Assembly: GCA_025966175.1 (NCBI GenBank)
Contig: JAOPVN010000196.1
Location: forward strand, 1-6,530
Reading direction: 5' to 3'
Source of the DNA: Modestobacter sp.
GTDB taxonomy: Bacteria; Actinomycetota; Actinomycetes; Mycobacteriales; Geodermatophilaceae
Length of the DNA: 6,530 nt
In this document: positions 1 through 5,656 of the stretch, piece after piece
Layout: each line of letters begins with the position of its first letter
Position numbering within the stretch: the stretch's first letter is position 1
The notes under the pieces: model-generated
Database searches by the model: none
Told to the model about the DNA's origin: nothing
What the model saw: only the letters and a program-made list of their open reading frames with translations
Translations under genes and position numbers: made by a program

Positions 1-12
1 GGCGGTCGGACA

Positions 13-31
13 CCGGATGGCCCCCATCTGG
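13..31. terminator. small hairpin near the left edge, possible terminator
   Basis: The arms CCGGATGG (13-20) and CCATCTGG (24-31) can pair around a 3-base CCC loop, with one G-U wobble when read as plus-strand RNA and an A-C mismatch when read as minus-strand RNA. It lies 67 bases beyond the stop of the minus-strand HAD gene. It could end that transcript, or that of a plus-strand gene arriving from the left. The plus frame starting at base 1 stays open to a TAG at 73-75, which would be convergent with the HAD gene, but those 24 residues resemble nothing I recognise. There is no U-tract. Confidence is low because short hairpins are common at this GC content. Confidence 0.22.
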
Positions 32-97
32 CTGGCGCGGCATCGGGTCGCCGCCGGTTCGCGCGATCACGCTAGTGCAGCGCAATGGGGCGTCCGT

Positions 98-778
98 TCA
101 CCTGTGCGGGGGCAGCGCGAGCAGCTCGTCGACCACCTCGACGAGCGAGGTCCCGCGCACGTGCGGCGGGTCGAACACCGCCGCGTACGAGCCCTCCGCG
201 CGGGCGGCCCAGCCCCCGGTGAGCCCCGCGCGCTGGGCACCGTGCACGTCCCACGAGTGGACGGCGACCAGCGCCATTCGCTCGGGGGCGACGTCGCAGA
301 CCCCCGCCGCCCAGAGATAGGCCGCCCGGTCCGGCTTCCAGGTGCGGATCGTCTCGCTGGACAGCGTGCGCTCGACCAGCGGGCTCACCCCGCCGCGGGC
401 GAGTCCGGCCTCGGCGACCCCGGGGGATCCGTGGGTGAGGGTGATCGCGCGGACGCCGGCCTCGGTCAGCCGGCGCAGCGCGGGCTCCACGTCCGGGTAC
501 GGGGCGAGCTCCAGGAACGCGTCGGCGATCGCCGAGCGCTGCTCCGCCGGCAGCCCGGTGAGCTGGGCGAGCGCCGCCTCGAACGCCTCCCGGAAGGGGC
601 ACCAGGTGCCGGTCGTCGAGGCCGCGAAGCCCAGCAGCAGGGTCCGGCCGAACACGGTGGGGAGCAGGTCGGCGGGCTGACCGTGCTCGACCAGGGCGGC
701 GCGGACGGGCGCCAGGTCCAGCAGGGTCTCGTTGACGTCGAACGCGACGACGTCGGGGCGGGTGCGCGGCTCGGTCAC
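98..778 (-). CDS. HAD-superfamily hydrolase, haloacid dehalogenase type II-like
   Basis: A 226-residue cytosolic protein of normal length for the single-domain L-2-haloacid dehalogenase branch of the HAD superfamily. Motif I is FDVNETLLD, with Asp14 as the predicted nucleophile. Motif II is LTHGSP (114-119), motif III is TWKPD (Lys148), and motif IV is VHSWDVHGA (Asp177). The GSP and H-x-W-D-x-x-G-A signatures are typical of the type II dehalogenase group and separate it from ordinary HAD phosphatases. The position two after the nucleophile is Asn16, where phosphatases have a general-acid Asp and characterised dehalogenases usually have Tyr, so the true substrate is open. The GTG start at 778 overlaps the DedA stop as GTGA, and TGGAG sits just upstream inside the DedA gene. 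No other in-frame start lies before motif I without deeper overlap. The overlap implies co-transcription and translational coupling with DedA. The family assignment is strong; the reaction is inferred. Confidence 0.88.
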   Translation of the reverse strand: MTEPRTRPDVVAFDVNETLLDLAPVRAALVEHGQPADLLPTVFGRTLLLGFAASTTGTWCPFREAFEAALAQLTGLPAEQRSAIADAFLELAPYPDVEPALRRLTEAGVRAITLTHGSPGVAEAGLARGGVSPLVERTLSSETIRTWKPDRAAYLWAAGVCDVAPERMALVAVHSWDVHGAQRAGLTGGWAARAEGSYAAVFDPPHVRGTSLVEVVDELLALPPHR

Positions 779-1416
779 GACTCCAGGGTGCCGCGCCGGC
801 GGCGCCCGTACCGGACGACGATCCACGCCACCGCGGCGACGACGGCCGCGACCAGGGCGTAGTCCAGGAACCCGACGTAGCGCTCCACCAGCTCGTACTG
901 GGTGCCCAGCGCCACGCCCGCCCCGATCAGGGCGGCGTTCCAGATCGCGCTGCCGATGGCGGTGTAGAGCAGGAACTGCGGCCACGGCATGCGGACCACC
1001 CCGGCGGGCACCGAGATGAAGCTGCGGACCACGGGGACCAGTCGCCCGAAGAGCACTGCCGCACGGCCGCGCCGCTCGAAGGCGCGGAACGCCTTGTCCA
1101 CGTCGGCCGCGTCGACCAGCGGCAACCGGTCCAACCACCGCCTGCTGCGCTCGGGCCCCAGCCAGCGACCCAGCTGGTAGAGGAACGCCGCGCCGAGCAC
1201 GGAGCCCGCAGTGGCGGCGAGGAAGGCCGCGACCAGGCTCATCCGGCCGGTCTGGGCCAGGTAGCCGGCCAGCGGCAGCACCACCTCGCTGGGGATCGGG
1301 GGGATCACCGTCTCCAGCAGGATCGCCAGCCCCACCCCCACCGCGCCGAGCGCGTCCATGAGGTCCAGCACTGTTCCCGTGAGTCCGCCCGGGTCGGCGA
1401 CAGCAGGCGTCGGCAC
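775..1416 (-). CDS. DedA-family integral membrane protein
   Basis: A 213-residue membrane protein of the DedA/SNARE-associated (VTT) family, about the usual length. Members act in the cytoplasmic membrane; some recycle undecaprenyl phosphate or flip phospholipids, and others affect membrane potential and envelope stress resistance. The N-terminal signature LETVIPPIPSEVVLP (34-48) carries Glu35 and Glu44. The second signature runs from FGRLVP (123-128) through Arg131 and AGVVRMPW (138-145) to GSAIW (155-159). Arg125 and Arg131 match the conserved arginine pair. Hydrophobic stretches lie at about 22-50, 58-82, 145-172 and 184-202, followed by a basic tail RYGRRRR. The GTG at 1416 leaves a short N-terminal tail before the first helix, as is usual, but no strong ribosome site precedes it. 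A GTG at 1371, with GGGA upstream, and an ATG at 1359 are alternatives. It is first in a two-gene operon with the HAD hydrolase and divergent from the amidohydrolase. Confidence 0.92.
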   Translation of the reverse strand: MPTPAVADPGGLTGTVLDLMDALGAVGVGLAILLETVIPPIPSEVVLPLAGYLAQTGRMSLVAAFLAATAGSVLGAAFLYQLGRWLGPERSRRWLDRLPLVDAADVDKAFRAFERRGRAAVLFGRLVPVVRSFISVPAGVVRMPWPQFLLYTAIGSAIWNAALIGAGVALGTQYELVERYVGFLDYALVAAVVAAVAWIVVRYGRRRRGTLES

Positions 1417-1453
1417 GGTCCGGTCAACGGCGGTGGGGTGCCCGCGGTTCCTC

Positions 1454-1459
1454 TACCGT
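1454..1459 (+). promoter_or_regulatory. candidate -10 hexamer for a leaderless amidohydrolase mRNA
   Basis: TACCGT fits the actinobacterial TANNNT -10 pattern and ends six bases before the ATG at 1466, so transcription would begin at or very near the start codon. No purine-rich ribosome site precedes this ATG, which agrees with a leaderless transcript. No recognisable -35 hexamer is seen 16-18 bases upstream. The whole DedA-amidohydrolase gap is only 49 bases, so any promoter for DedA must lie here or extend into the amidohydrolase gene. Prediction only. Confidence 0.42.
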
Positions 1460-1465
1460 CGGTCC

Positions 1466-2758
1466 ATGCAGCGCTTCACCACCCGCGCCGTCGTCGTCGG
1501 GGACCACGCCGGCACCGTCGTCCCCGATGCCGTCCTGGACGTCGAGGACGGGGTGATCAGCTGGGTCGGGGCCGCCGCGGACGCCCCGCCGGCCGGGGAC
1601 GACGCGCAGGTCACCGCGCTGCCCGGCGTCCTCGTCCCGGGCATGGTCAACACCCACTCGCACGCCCCGATGGTGCTGTTCCGCGGCCAGGGCGAGGGGC
1701 TGCCGCTGGACCGCTGGCTGCGCGAGGTGATGTGGCCGCGTGAGGCGAAGCTCACCCCTGAGGACGTCGAGGTGGCGATGACCGCGGCGTCGGCGGAGAT
1801 GCTGCGCCACGGCGTCACCACCAGCGTCGAGATGTACTTCCACCCCGACCGGATGGCCGCGGCCGTGCACCGCACCGGTGCGCGCGGGCTGATCACCCAT
1901 CCGCTGATCGAGCTGCCGGGCACGGGGACCTTCGACGAGCAGCTGGCCCGGGCGGTCGACTCGGCCGGCGCCGAGGACGACCTCGTGGAATACGGCATCG
2001 GCCCGCACTCGGCCTACACGGTGCCGCTGCCGGTGCTCACCGCCGCAGCGAAGGCCGCCCGCGAGCACGACCTGCTGCTGACCGTGCACGTCGCGGAGAC
2101 CGCGACCGAGGGCGACGACCTGCTGGCCACCCACGGGCTGAGCGTCCCGCAGCTGCTCGCCGCGCACGACGTGCTGGGTGGGCGGGTGCTGGGCGCGCAC
2201 TGCGTGCACATGGACGACGGCGACCTGGAGCTGTGGCGGGAGTACGACGTCGCCGTGGCGCACTGCCCGGGCAGCAACACGAAGCTGGCCAGCGGCACCG
2301 CCCGGCTGCGGGACATGCTCGACCTGGGTATCCGGGTGGGGATCGGCAGCGACGGGCCGGCGTCCAACGACAACCTCGACCTGTTCGAGGACCTGCGGCT
2401 GGCCGCCCAGCTGGCCCGGCTGCGGGAACGGGACGCCACCGCGCTGACCGCGCCGGAGGCGTTCTGGCTGGCGACCGGGGGAGCCGCGGCGGCGATCGGC
2501 CGGGACGACCTCGGTCAGCTGGTCGTCGGGCGGCGCGCGGACCTGGTGCACGTCGACACCGAGGACATCGCCTTCGTGCCGGTCGGCGACGTCGAGGACC
2601 TGCTCACCCACCTGGTCTGGTCGGTGGGCTCCCGGCACGTGCGCGACACCTGGGTGGGCGGGCGGCAGGTCGTGGCCGGCGGCGTCTCGACGACCGTGGA
2701 CGAGGCGGAGCTGCGGGCCGACGTCCAGACCCGGGCGATGCGGCTCGCCGGCCGCTGA
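1466..2758 (+). CDS. metal-dependent amidohydrolase, MTA/SAH deaminase-like
   Basis: A 430-residue cytosolic enzyme of the amidohydrolase superfamily, in the subgroup with 5'-methylthioadenosine/S-adenosylhomocysteine deaminases, chlorohydrolases and guanine or cytosine deaminases. It should hydrolyse an amino group from a purine nucleoside or other heterocycle. A short beta-sandwich at each end flanks a TIM barrel. Metal ligands are His64 and His66 in VNTHSHAPM, His208 in VHVAET and Asp296 in GSDG. Glu211 is the likely proton shuttle, and His245 in GAHCVHM is the conserved active-site histidine. PREAKLTPED (Glu93), EMYFHPDRM and GPHSAYT (His181) match the MTA/SAH deaminase style, as does CPGSNTKLASG (267-277). 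ATG 1466 is chosen because it begins the usual first strand and has a -10-like element at leaderless spacing. The same frame is open upstream to 1358, but those residues are not family-like and lie antisense to DedA. The family is secure; the substrate is not. Confidence 0.92.
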   Translation: MQRFTTRAVVVGDHAGTVVPDAVLDVEDGVISWVGAAADAPPAGDDAQVTALPGVLVPGMVNTHSHAPMVLFRGQGEGLPLDRWLREVMWPREAKLTPEDVEVAMTAASAEMLRHGVTTSVEMYFHPDRMAAAVHRTGARGLITHPLIELPGTGTFDEQLARAVDSAGAEDDLVEYGIGPHSAYTVPLPVLTAAAKAAREHDLLLTVHVAETATEGDDLLATHGLSVPQLLAAHDVLGGRVLGAHCVHMDDGDLELWREYDVAVAHCPGSNTKLASGTARLRDMLDLGIRVGIGSDGPASNDNLDLFEDLRLAAQLARLRERDATALTAPEAFWLATGGAAAAIGRDDLGQLVVGRRADLVHVDTEDIAFVPVGDVEDLLTHLVWSVGSRHVRDTWVGGRQVVAGGVSTTVDEAELRADVQTRAMRLAGR

Positions 2759-2769
2759 CCTGGTCGATC

Positions 2770-2804
2770 GAGTCCCCGGGCGCCGGAACGCGCCCCTCGG
2801 ACTC
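2770..2804. terminator. imperfect hairpin between convergent genes, likely bidirectional terminator
   Basis: The outer arms GAGTCC (2770-2775) and GGACTC (2799-2804) and the inner arms GGGCGC (2778-2783) and GCGCCC (2790-2795) form a 12-pair stem. It has a small internal loop (CC opposite CTC) and a six-base apical loop CGGAAC. It fills most of the 48-base gap between the stops of the convergent amidohydrolase and MBL-fold genes, so it could end both transcripts. There is no U-tract, which is common for actinobacterial terminators. Confidence 0.6.
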
Positions 2805-2806
2805 CA

Positions 2807-3622
2807 TCAGGGGCGCAGGGAGACCGTCTCACCGCGACCGACGGTGCGGATGTCGCCGGGCAGTCGGCGGTCGGCGACGGCGGCCACGAAGTCGCCCAGC
2901 GGGCTGGTGAACACCGAGTAGTCGTCGAAGTGCACCGGCACCGTGACCGGCGGCTTGAGCAGTTCGACCAGGTCGGCGCCCTGCCGGCCGTCCATGGTCA
3001 GCAGGATGCCGGCGATGCGGGTGCCCCCCAGGTGCGGGATGAGCACGTCGAGCGGTCCGCAGCGCTCGAGCACCTCGCCCAGGAACGGCCGGTAGAGGGT
3101 GTCGCCGCTGAGGTAGCCGCGCCAGGTCACCGTCTCGCCCGCGACCCCGTCGTGCACCAGCTCCAGCACGCTGCCCATCACCTGCGGCAGCAGCCGGTCC
3201 AGCGCCCCGGGGCCGTGGACGCCGGGCACGCTGGTGATCCGCAGCGTCGTCGTCCCGCTGGTCAGCTCGTGGGTCTGCCAGGGGCGCAGGTCCGCGGTGC
3301 CGGCGAACCCGCGCCGGGCCAGGCAGCGGGCGGCCTCCGGGGTGGTCACCACCGGGGTCTCCTTGGGCAGGGAGCGGGTCGCGATCCGGTCCCAGTGGTC
3401 GCCGTGCATGTGCGACAGCAGGATCGCGTCGAGCGCAGGCAGCTGGGTGGGTTGCAGCGCGGGCTCGGTGAGCCGTTTGCTGCGCAGCCCGTAGCCCAGG
3501 TGGGCTCGCTGACCGCGGTGCAGGAAATTCGGGTCCGTCAGCACGGTGAAGGGACCCAGTCGCAGCAACGTCGTCGCGTTGCCGCCGAAGGTGAGCGTGA
3601 CGTCGTCCTCGTCGCCGGCCAT
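2807..3622 (-). CDS. metallo-beta-lactamase-fold hydrolase, UlaG/NAPE-PLD-like
   Basis: A 271-residue single-domain MBL-fold metallohydrolase with no signal peptide or membrane segment, so cytosolic. The opening TLTFGGNATTLLRLGPFTVLTDPNF resembles the UlaG / NAPE-PLD / RomA-like branch, where the first strands lead into a TDP motif. That match is best seen in the pieces FGGNATTLL (12-20) and LTDPNF (28-33). The HxHxDH motif is complete: His71, His73, Asp75 and His76 in SHMHGDHWD. Further ligands are His136 in PGVHGPG, Asp174 in LSGDT and His231 in PVHFDDY. A full two-metal site is therefore present and the enzyme should be active. Substrates in this branch vary (sugar lactones, phosphodiesters, phospholipids), so none is assigned. 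ATG 3622 begins the family-like region. The frame remains open far upstream, but that stretch is antisense to the antiporter gene and lacks any domain. A palindrome lies 12 bases upstream. It is convergent with the amidohydrolase and divergent from the antiporter. Confidence 0.9.
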   Translation of the reverse strand: MAGDEDDVTLTFGGNATTLLRLGPFTVLTDPNFLHRGQRAHLGYGLRSKRLTEPALQPTQLPALDAILLSHMHGDHWDRIATRSLPKETPVVTTPEAARCLARRGFAGTADLRPWQTHELTSGTTTLRITSVPGVHGPGALDRLLPQVMGSVLELVHDGVAGETVTWRGYLSGDTLYRPFLGEVLERCGPLDVLIPHLGGTRIAGILLTMDGRQGADLVELLKPPVTVPVHFDDYSVFTSPLGDFVAAVADRRLPGDIRTVGRGETVSLRP

Positions 3623-3633
3623 GCCCGTGGCTA

Positions 3634-3643
3634 CCCCGCGGGG
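3634..3643. repeat. 10-base palindrome CCCCGCGGGG before the MBL gene
   Basis: A perfect palindrome centred about 17 bases upstream of the MBL-fold ATG, within the 144-base divergent gap. Its position would suit an operator for the MBL gene, but GC-only palindromes arise easily by chance here, and no known regulator binding site is recognised. Confidence 0.25.
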
Positions 3644-3675
3644 AGTCCGCCTGCACGTCCGCGGGTGCGCTGGTG

Positions 3676-3700
3676 GTCGTCTCCGCTCCGCCGGGACGAC
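3676..3700. repeat. inverted repeat in the MBL-antiporter divergent region
   Basis: GTCGTCTC (3676-3683) and GGGACGAC (3693-3700) are inverted around a nine-base spacer, with seven Watson-Crick pairs and one G-T pair of eight. It lies about midway between the two divergent starts, 66 bases upstream of the antiporter GTG. It could be a dimeric regulator site or a hairpin in the antiporter leader. The rest of this gap shows no clear TANNNT promoter for the antiporter. Confidence 0.3.
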
Positions 3701-3754
3701 GATGAGCGCACACTCGCGGCACGGTCGACGCCTCGGGTGGCCAGCTCGGGAGGC

Positions 3755-3761
3755 GGGGAGG
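3755..3761 (+). promoter_or_regulatory. strong ribosome binding site of the antiporter gene
   Basis: GGGGAGG is followed by five bases and then the GTG at 3767. This is the clearest Shine-Dalgarno sequence in the window and decides the antiporter start. A second purine-rich run, GGGAGG, lies at 3748-3753. Confidence 0.75.
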
Positions 3762-3766
3762 CAGCC

Positions 3767-5635
3767 GTGGGCATCGTCCTCGAGCTGATCGCGCTGGTCA
3801 TCGCCGTCGGCCTGGTCGCGGGCCTGTGCGACCGCTTCGGCTGGCCGACCCCGCTCGTCCTCGTACTGGTCGGTGCCGCGGCCTCGTTCGTGCCGGGCGT
3901 GCCCGAGGTGCGACTGGACCCCGAGCTGGTGCTGAACGCGCTGCTCCCGCCGCTGCTGTACGCCACCACGGCGCGGACGTCGCTGTTCGACCTCAAGCAC
4001 AACACGTTCAGCATCCTGGCGATGTCGGTGGTGCTCGTCGTCTTCTCCACCCTGGTCGTCGGCTGGGTGACCTGGCTGCTGCTGCCGGGGGTCGCCCTGG
4101 CGGCCGCAGTCGCGCTGGGCGCGGTGGTGGCCCCACCCGACGCGGTGGCCGCGGCCGCGATCGGCCGCCGGCTCGGTCTGCCGCGACGGGTGGCGACGTT
4201 GCTGGAGCAGGAGAGCCTGCTCAACGACGCGGCGGCGCTGATCGCGCTGAGCGTGGCGGTGTCGGCGCTGACGTCCTCGCCCTCGCCGCTGAAGGTGACC
4301 GGCAGCTTCCTGTGGGCGGTGGTCGGCGCGGTGCTCGTGGGTGGCGCGGTCGCCGCGGTGCTCGCCGTCGTCCGGAGCCGCCTGCGGGACCCGGTGCTGG
4401 ACACCCTGGTCTCCTTCGTCGCGCCCTACCTGGCGTTCCTGACGGCGGAGTCGCTGCACGCCTCGGGGGTGCTCGCCACCGTCGTCACCGGCTTGGCGAT
4501 GGCCCAGCTCTCCCCGCGCATCCAGACCGCGTCCGCCCGGGTCACCGAGGTGATCACCTGGCGCACGGTCGCCTTCGTGCTGGAGAACGGGGTCTTCCTG
4601 CTGATCGGCCTCCAGCTGCCCGGGGTGCTCTCCGGGGCCGCCGCGACCGACCTCAGCACCGCGCAGCTGGCCGTCGTCTGCGCCGGGGTGCTGCTGGCCA
4701 CCGTGGTCGCGCGCGCCGTGTTCGTCTTCGGGCTCGCCGCCGTCCTGGCGGCCGGGACCCCGACGATGCGCCGGCTGTCGTGGGGCCCCGCGGTCGCCGG
4801 GCTGGTCTCCTGGGCCGGCATGCGCGGCGTGGTGACCCTCGCTGCGGCGCAGCTGCTGCCCGAGGACCTGCCCGACCGCGACGTGTTGTTGCTGGCGGCG
4901 TACACCGTCGTGGTCGGCAGCCTGCTGCTGCAGGGCTCCACGCTGCCCTGGCTGATCCGCCGGGTGGGTCTGCCCCCGCCGGACGCGGCCCAGGATGCCC
5001 TGCAGGCCGCCGAGATCGCGGATGCCGCGACCGCCGCCGGGCTGCGCCGGCTCGCCGAGCTGGCGACGGGGAAGGAGCCGGAGGGCGTACTGGACCGGCT
5101 TCGCGACCGGTCGATCGCGCGTGCGCACGCGGCCTGGGAGCGGTTGGGCCGGCCGCTGGCCGACCAGGACACGCCGTCGAGTGTCTATGCACGGCTGCGG
5201 ATGGCGATGCTGGATGCCGAGCGGGGGGTCGTCGTCCGGGCTCGGGACGGCGGCACGGCCCCCGTCGAGGTGCTGGCTGCCGCCCTGGCGGCGATCGACC
5301 TGGAGGAGTCGCTGCTGGACCGGCACGAGGAGGTGGAGTCCCTCGAGCGGGAGGAGGCGCTGGCGCCCCGGCAGCGGGAGGTGACGTGCGCCCACCTCCG
5401 GGCCGCGCCGGCCGGGGAGTCGCACCCGGCGGCGGCGTGCGAGGACTGCCTGATCGAGGGGACGACGTGGGTGCACCTGCGCGCCTGCCTGACCTGCGGG
5501 CACGTCGGGTGCTGCGACTCCTCGCCGCGGCAGCACTCCCGGGCGCACTTCGGCTCCCGGGGGCACCCGGTCATCGTGAGCGCCGAGCCGGGCGAGGCGT
5601 GGCGGTGGTGCTGGGTGGACAGCGAACTGGGCTGA
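3767..5635 (+). CDS. CPA1-type Na+/H+ antiporter with C-terminal UBP zinc finger
   Basis: A 622-residue fusion of a cation/proton antiporter with a zinc finger. Residues 1-400 are the membrane domain, with about 12 hydrophobic segments. It holds APPDAV (Asp125), ESLLNDAAAL (Asn153-Asp154, the expected ion-binding pair of electroneutral NhaP/NHE-type exchangers) and SWAGMRGVVTLA (Arg353). It should exchange Na+ or another monovalent cation for H+ across the plasma membrane. Residues 405-535 are charged and mainly helical, presumably cytosolic. Residues 541-617 are a ZnF-UBP domain. Its ligand candidates are Cys541, His543, Cys558, Cys561, Cys574, Cys577, Cys582, His590, His594 and His600, in the order CxH, CxxC, CxxC, C, H, H, H. 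In eukaryotes this domain binds the C-terminal diglycine of ubiquitin; its bacterial role is unknown. The GTG at 3767 has a strong ribosome site and starts directly at the first membrane helix. It is transcribed alone and is convergent with the phosphatase gene. Confidence 0.93.
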   Translation: MGIVLELIALVIAVGLVAGLCDRFGWPTPLVLVLVGAAASFVPGVPEVRLDPELVLNALLPPLLYATTARTSLFDLKHNTFSILAMSVVLVVFSTLVVGWVTWLLLPGVALAAAVALGAVVAPPDAVAAAAIGRRLGLPRRVATLLEQESLLNDAAALIALSVAVSALTSSPSPLKVTGSFLWAVVGAVLVGGAVAAVLAVVRSRLRDPVLDTLVSFVAPYLAFLTAESLHASGVLATVVTGLAMAQLSPRIQTASARVTEVITWRTVAFVLENGVFLLIGLQLPGVLSGAAATDLSTAQLAVVCAGVLLATVVARAVFVFGLAAVLAAGTPTMRRLSWGPAVAGLVSWAGMRGVVTLAAAQLLPEDLPDRDVLLLAAYTVVVGSLLLQGSTLPWLIRRVGLPPPDAAQDALQAAEIADAATAAGLRRLAELATGKEPEGVLDRLRDRSIARAHAAWERLGRPLADQDTPSSVYARLRMAMLDAERGVVVRARDGGTAPVEVLAAALAAIDLEESLLDRHEEVESLEREEALAPRQREVTCAHLRAAPAGESHPAAACEDCLIEGTTWVHLRACLTCGHVGCCDSSPRQHSRAHFGSRGHPVIVSAEPGEAWRWCWVDSELG

Positions 5636-5656
5636 GCTGCGCGCTCACCGCGCGGC
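5636..5656. terminator. hairpin across the antiporter/phosphatase convergent junction
   Basis: GCTGCGCG (5636-5643) pairs with CGCGCGGC (5649-5656) around the loop CTCAC, with one G-U pair in plus-strand RNA. It begins on the base after the antiporter TGA and contains the phosphatase stop codon at 5645-5647. The two genes are nine bases apart, so one hairpin could serve both transcripts. No U-tract follows. Confidence 0.5.

Noticed and set aside
1..75. Possible C-terminal tail of a plus-strand gene entering from the left (frame 1, stop TAG 73-75)
   Set aside because: Only 24 residues are visible and none form a recognisable motif; it cannot be told from random open sequence.
17..862. A 281-codon plus-strand open frame opposite the HAD gene
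   Set aside because: Arg/Gly-rich low-complexity product without domains, antisense to a protein with all four HAD motifs.
1423..1428. TTGACC on the minus strand as a -35 box for the DedA operon
   Set aside because: It matches the consensus start TTGAC, but no TANNNT-like -10 lies 16-19 bases downstream, and it would put transcription inside the predicted coding start. Kept only as a hint that the later DedA start (1371) may be right.
1424..2638. A 404-codon minus-strand open frame opposite the amidohydrolase
   Set aside because: Composition is typical of an antisense shadow (His, Gln, Val, Arg, Gly runs), there is no start signal, and the plus-strand amidohydrolase has complete catalytic motifs.
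2930..3766. Upstream extension of the antiporter frame
   Set aside because: This stretch is antisense to the MBL gene and has no recognisable domain. The strong ribosome site and the first membrane helix place the start at 3767.
2807..5566. A very long minus-strand open frame (919 codons) across the antiporter gene
   Set aside because: Only its last 271 codons are the MBL-fold gene. The upstream part is antisense to the antiporter, low in complexity (Gln, Arg, Gly, His, Asp rich) and lacks domains. Such mirrored open frames are expected when third codon positions are nearly all G or C.
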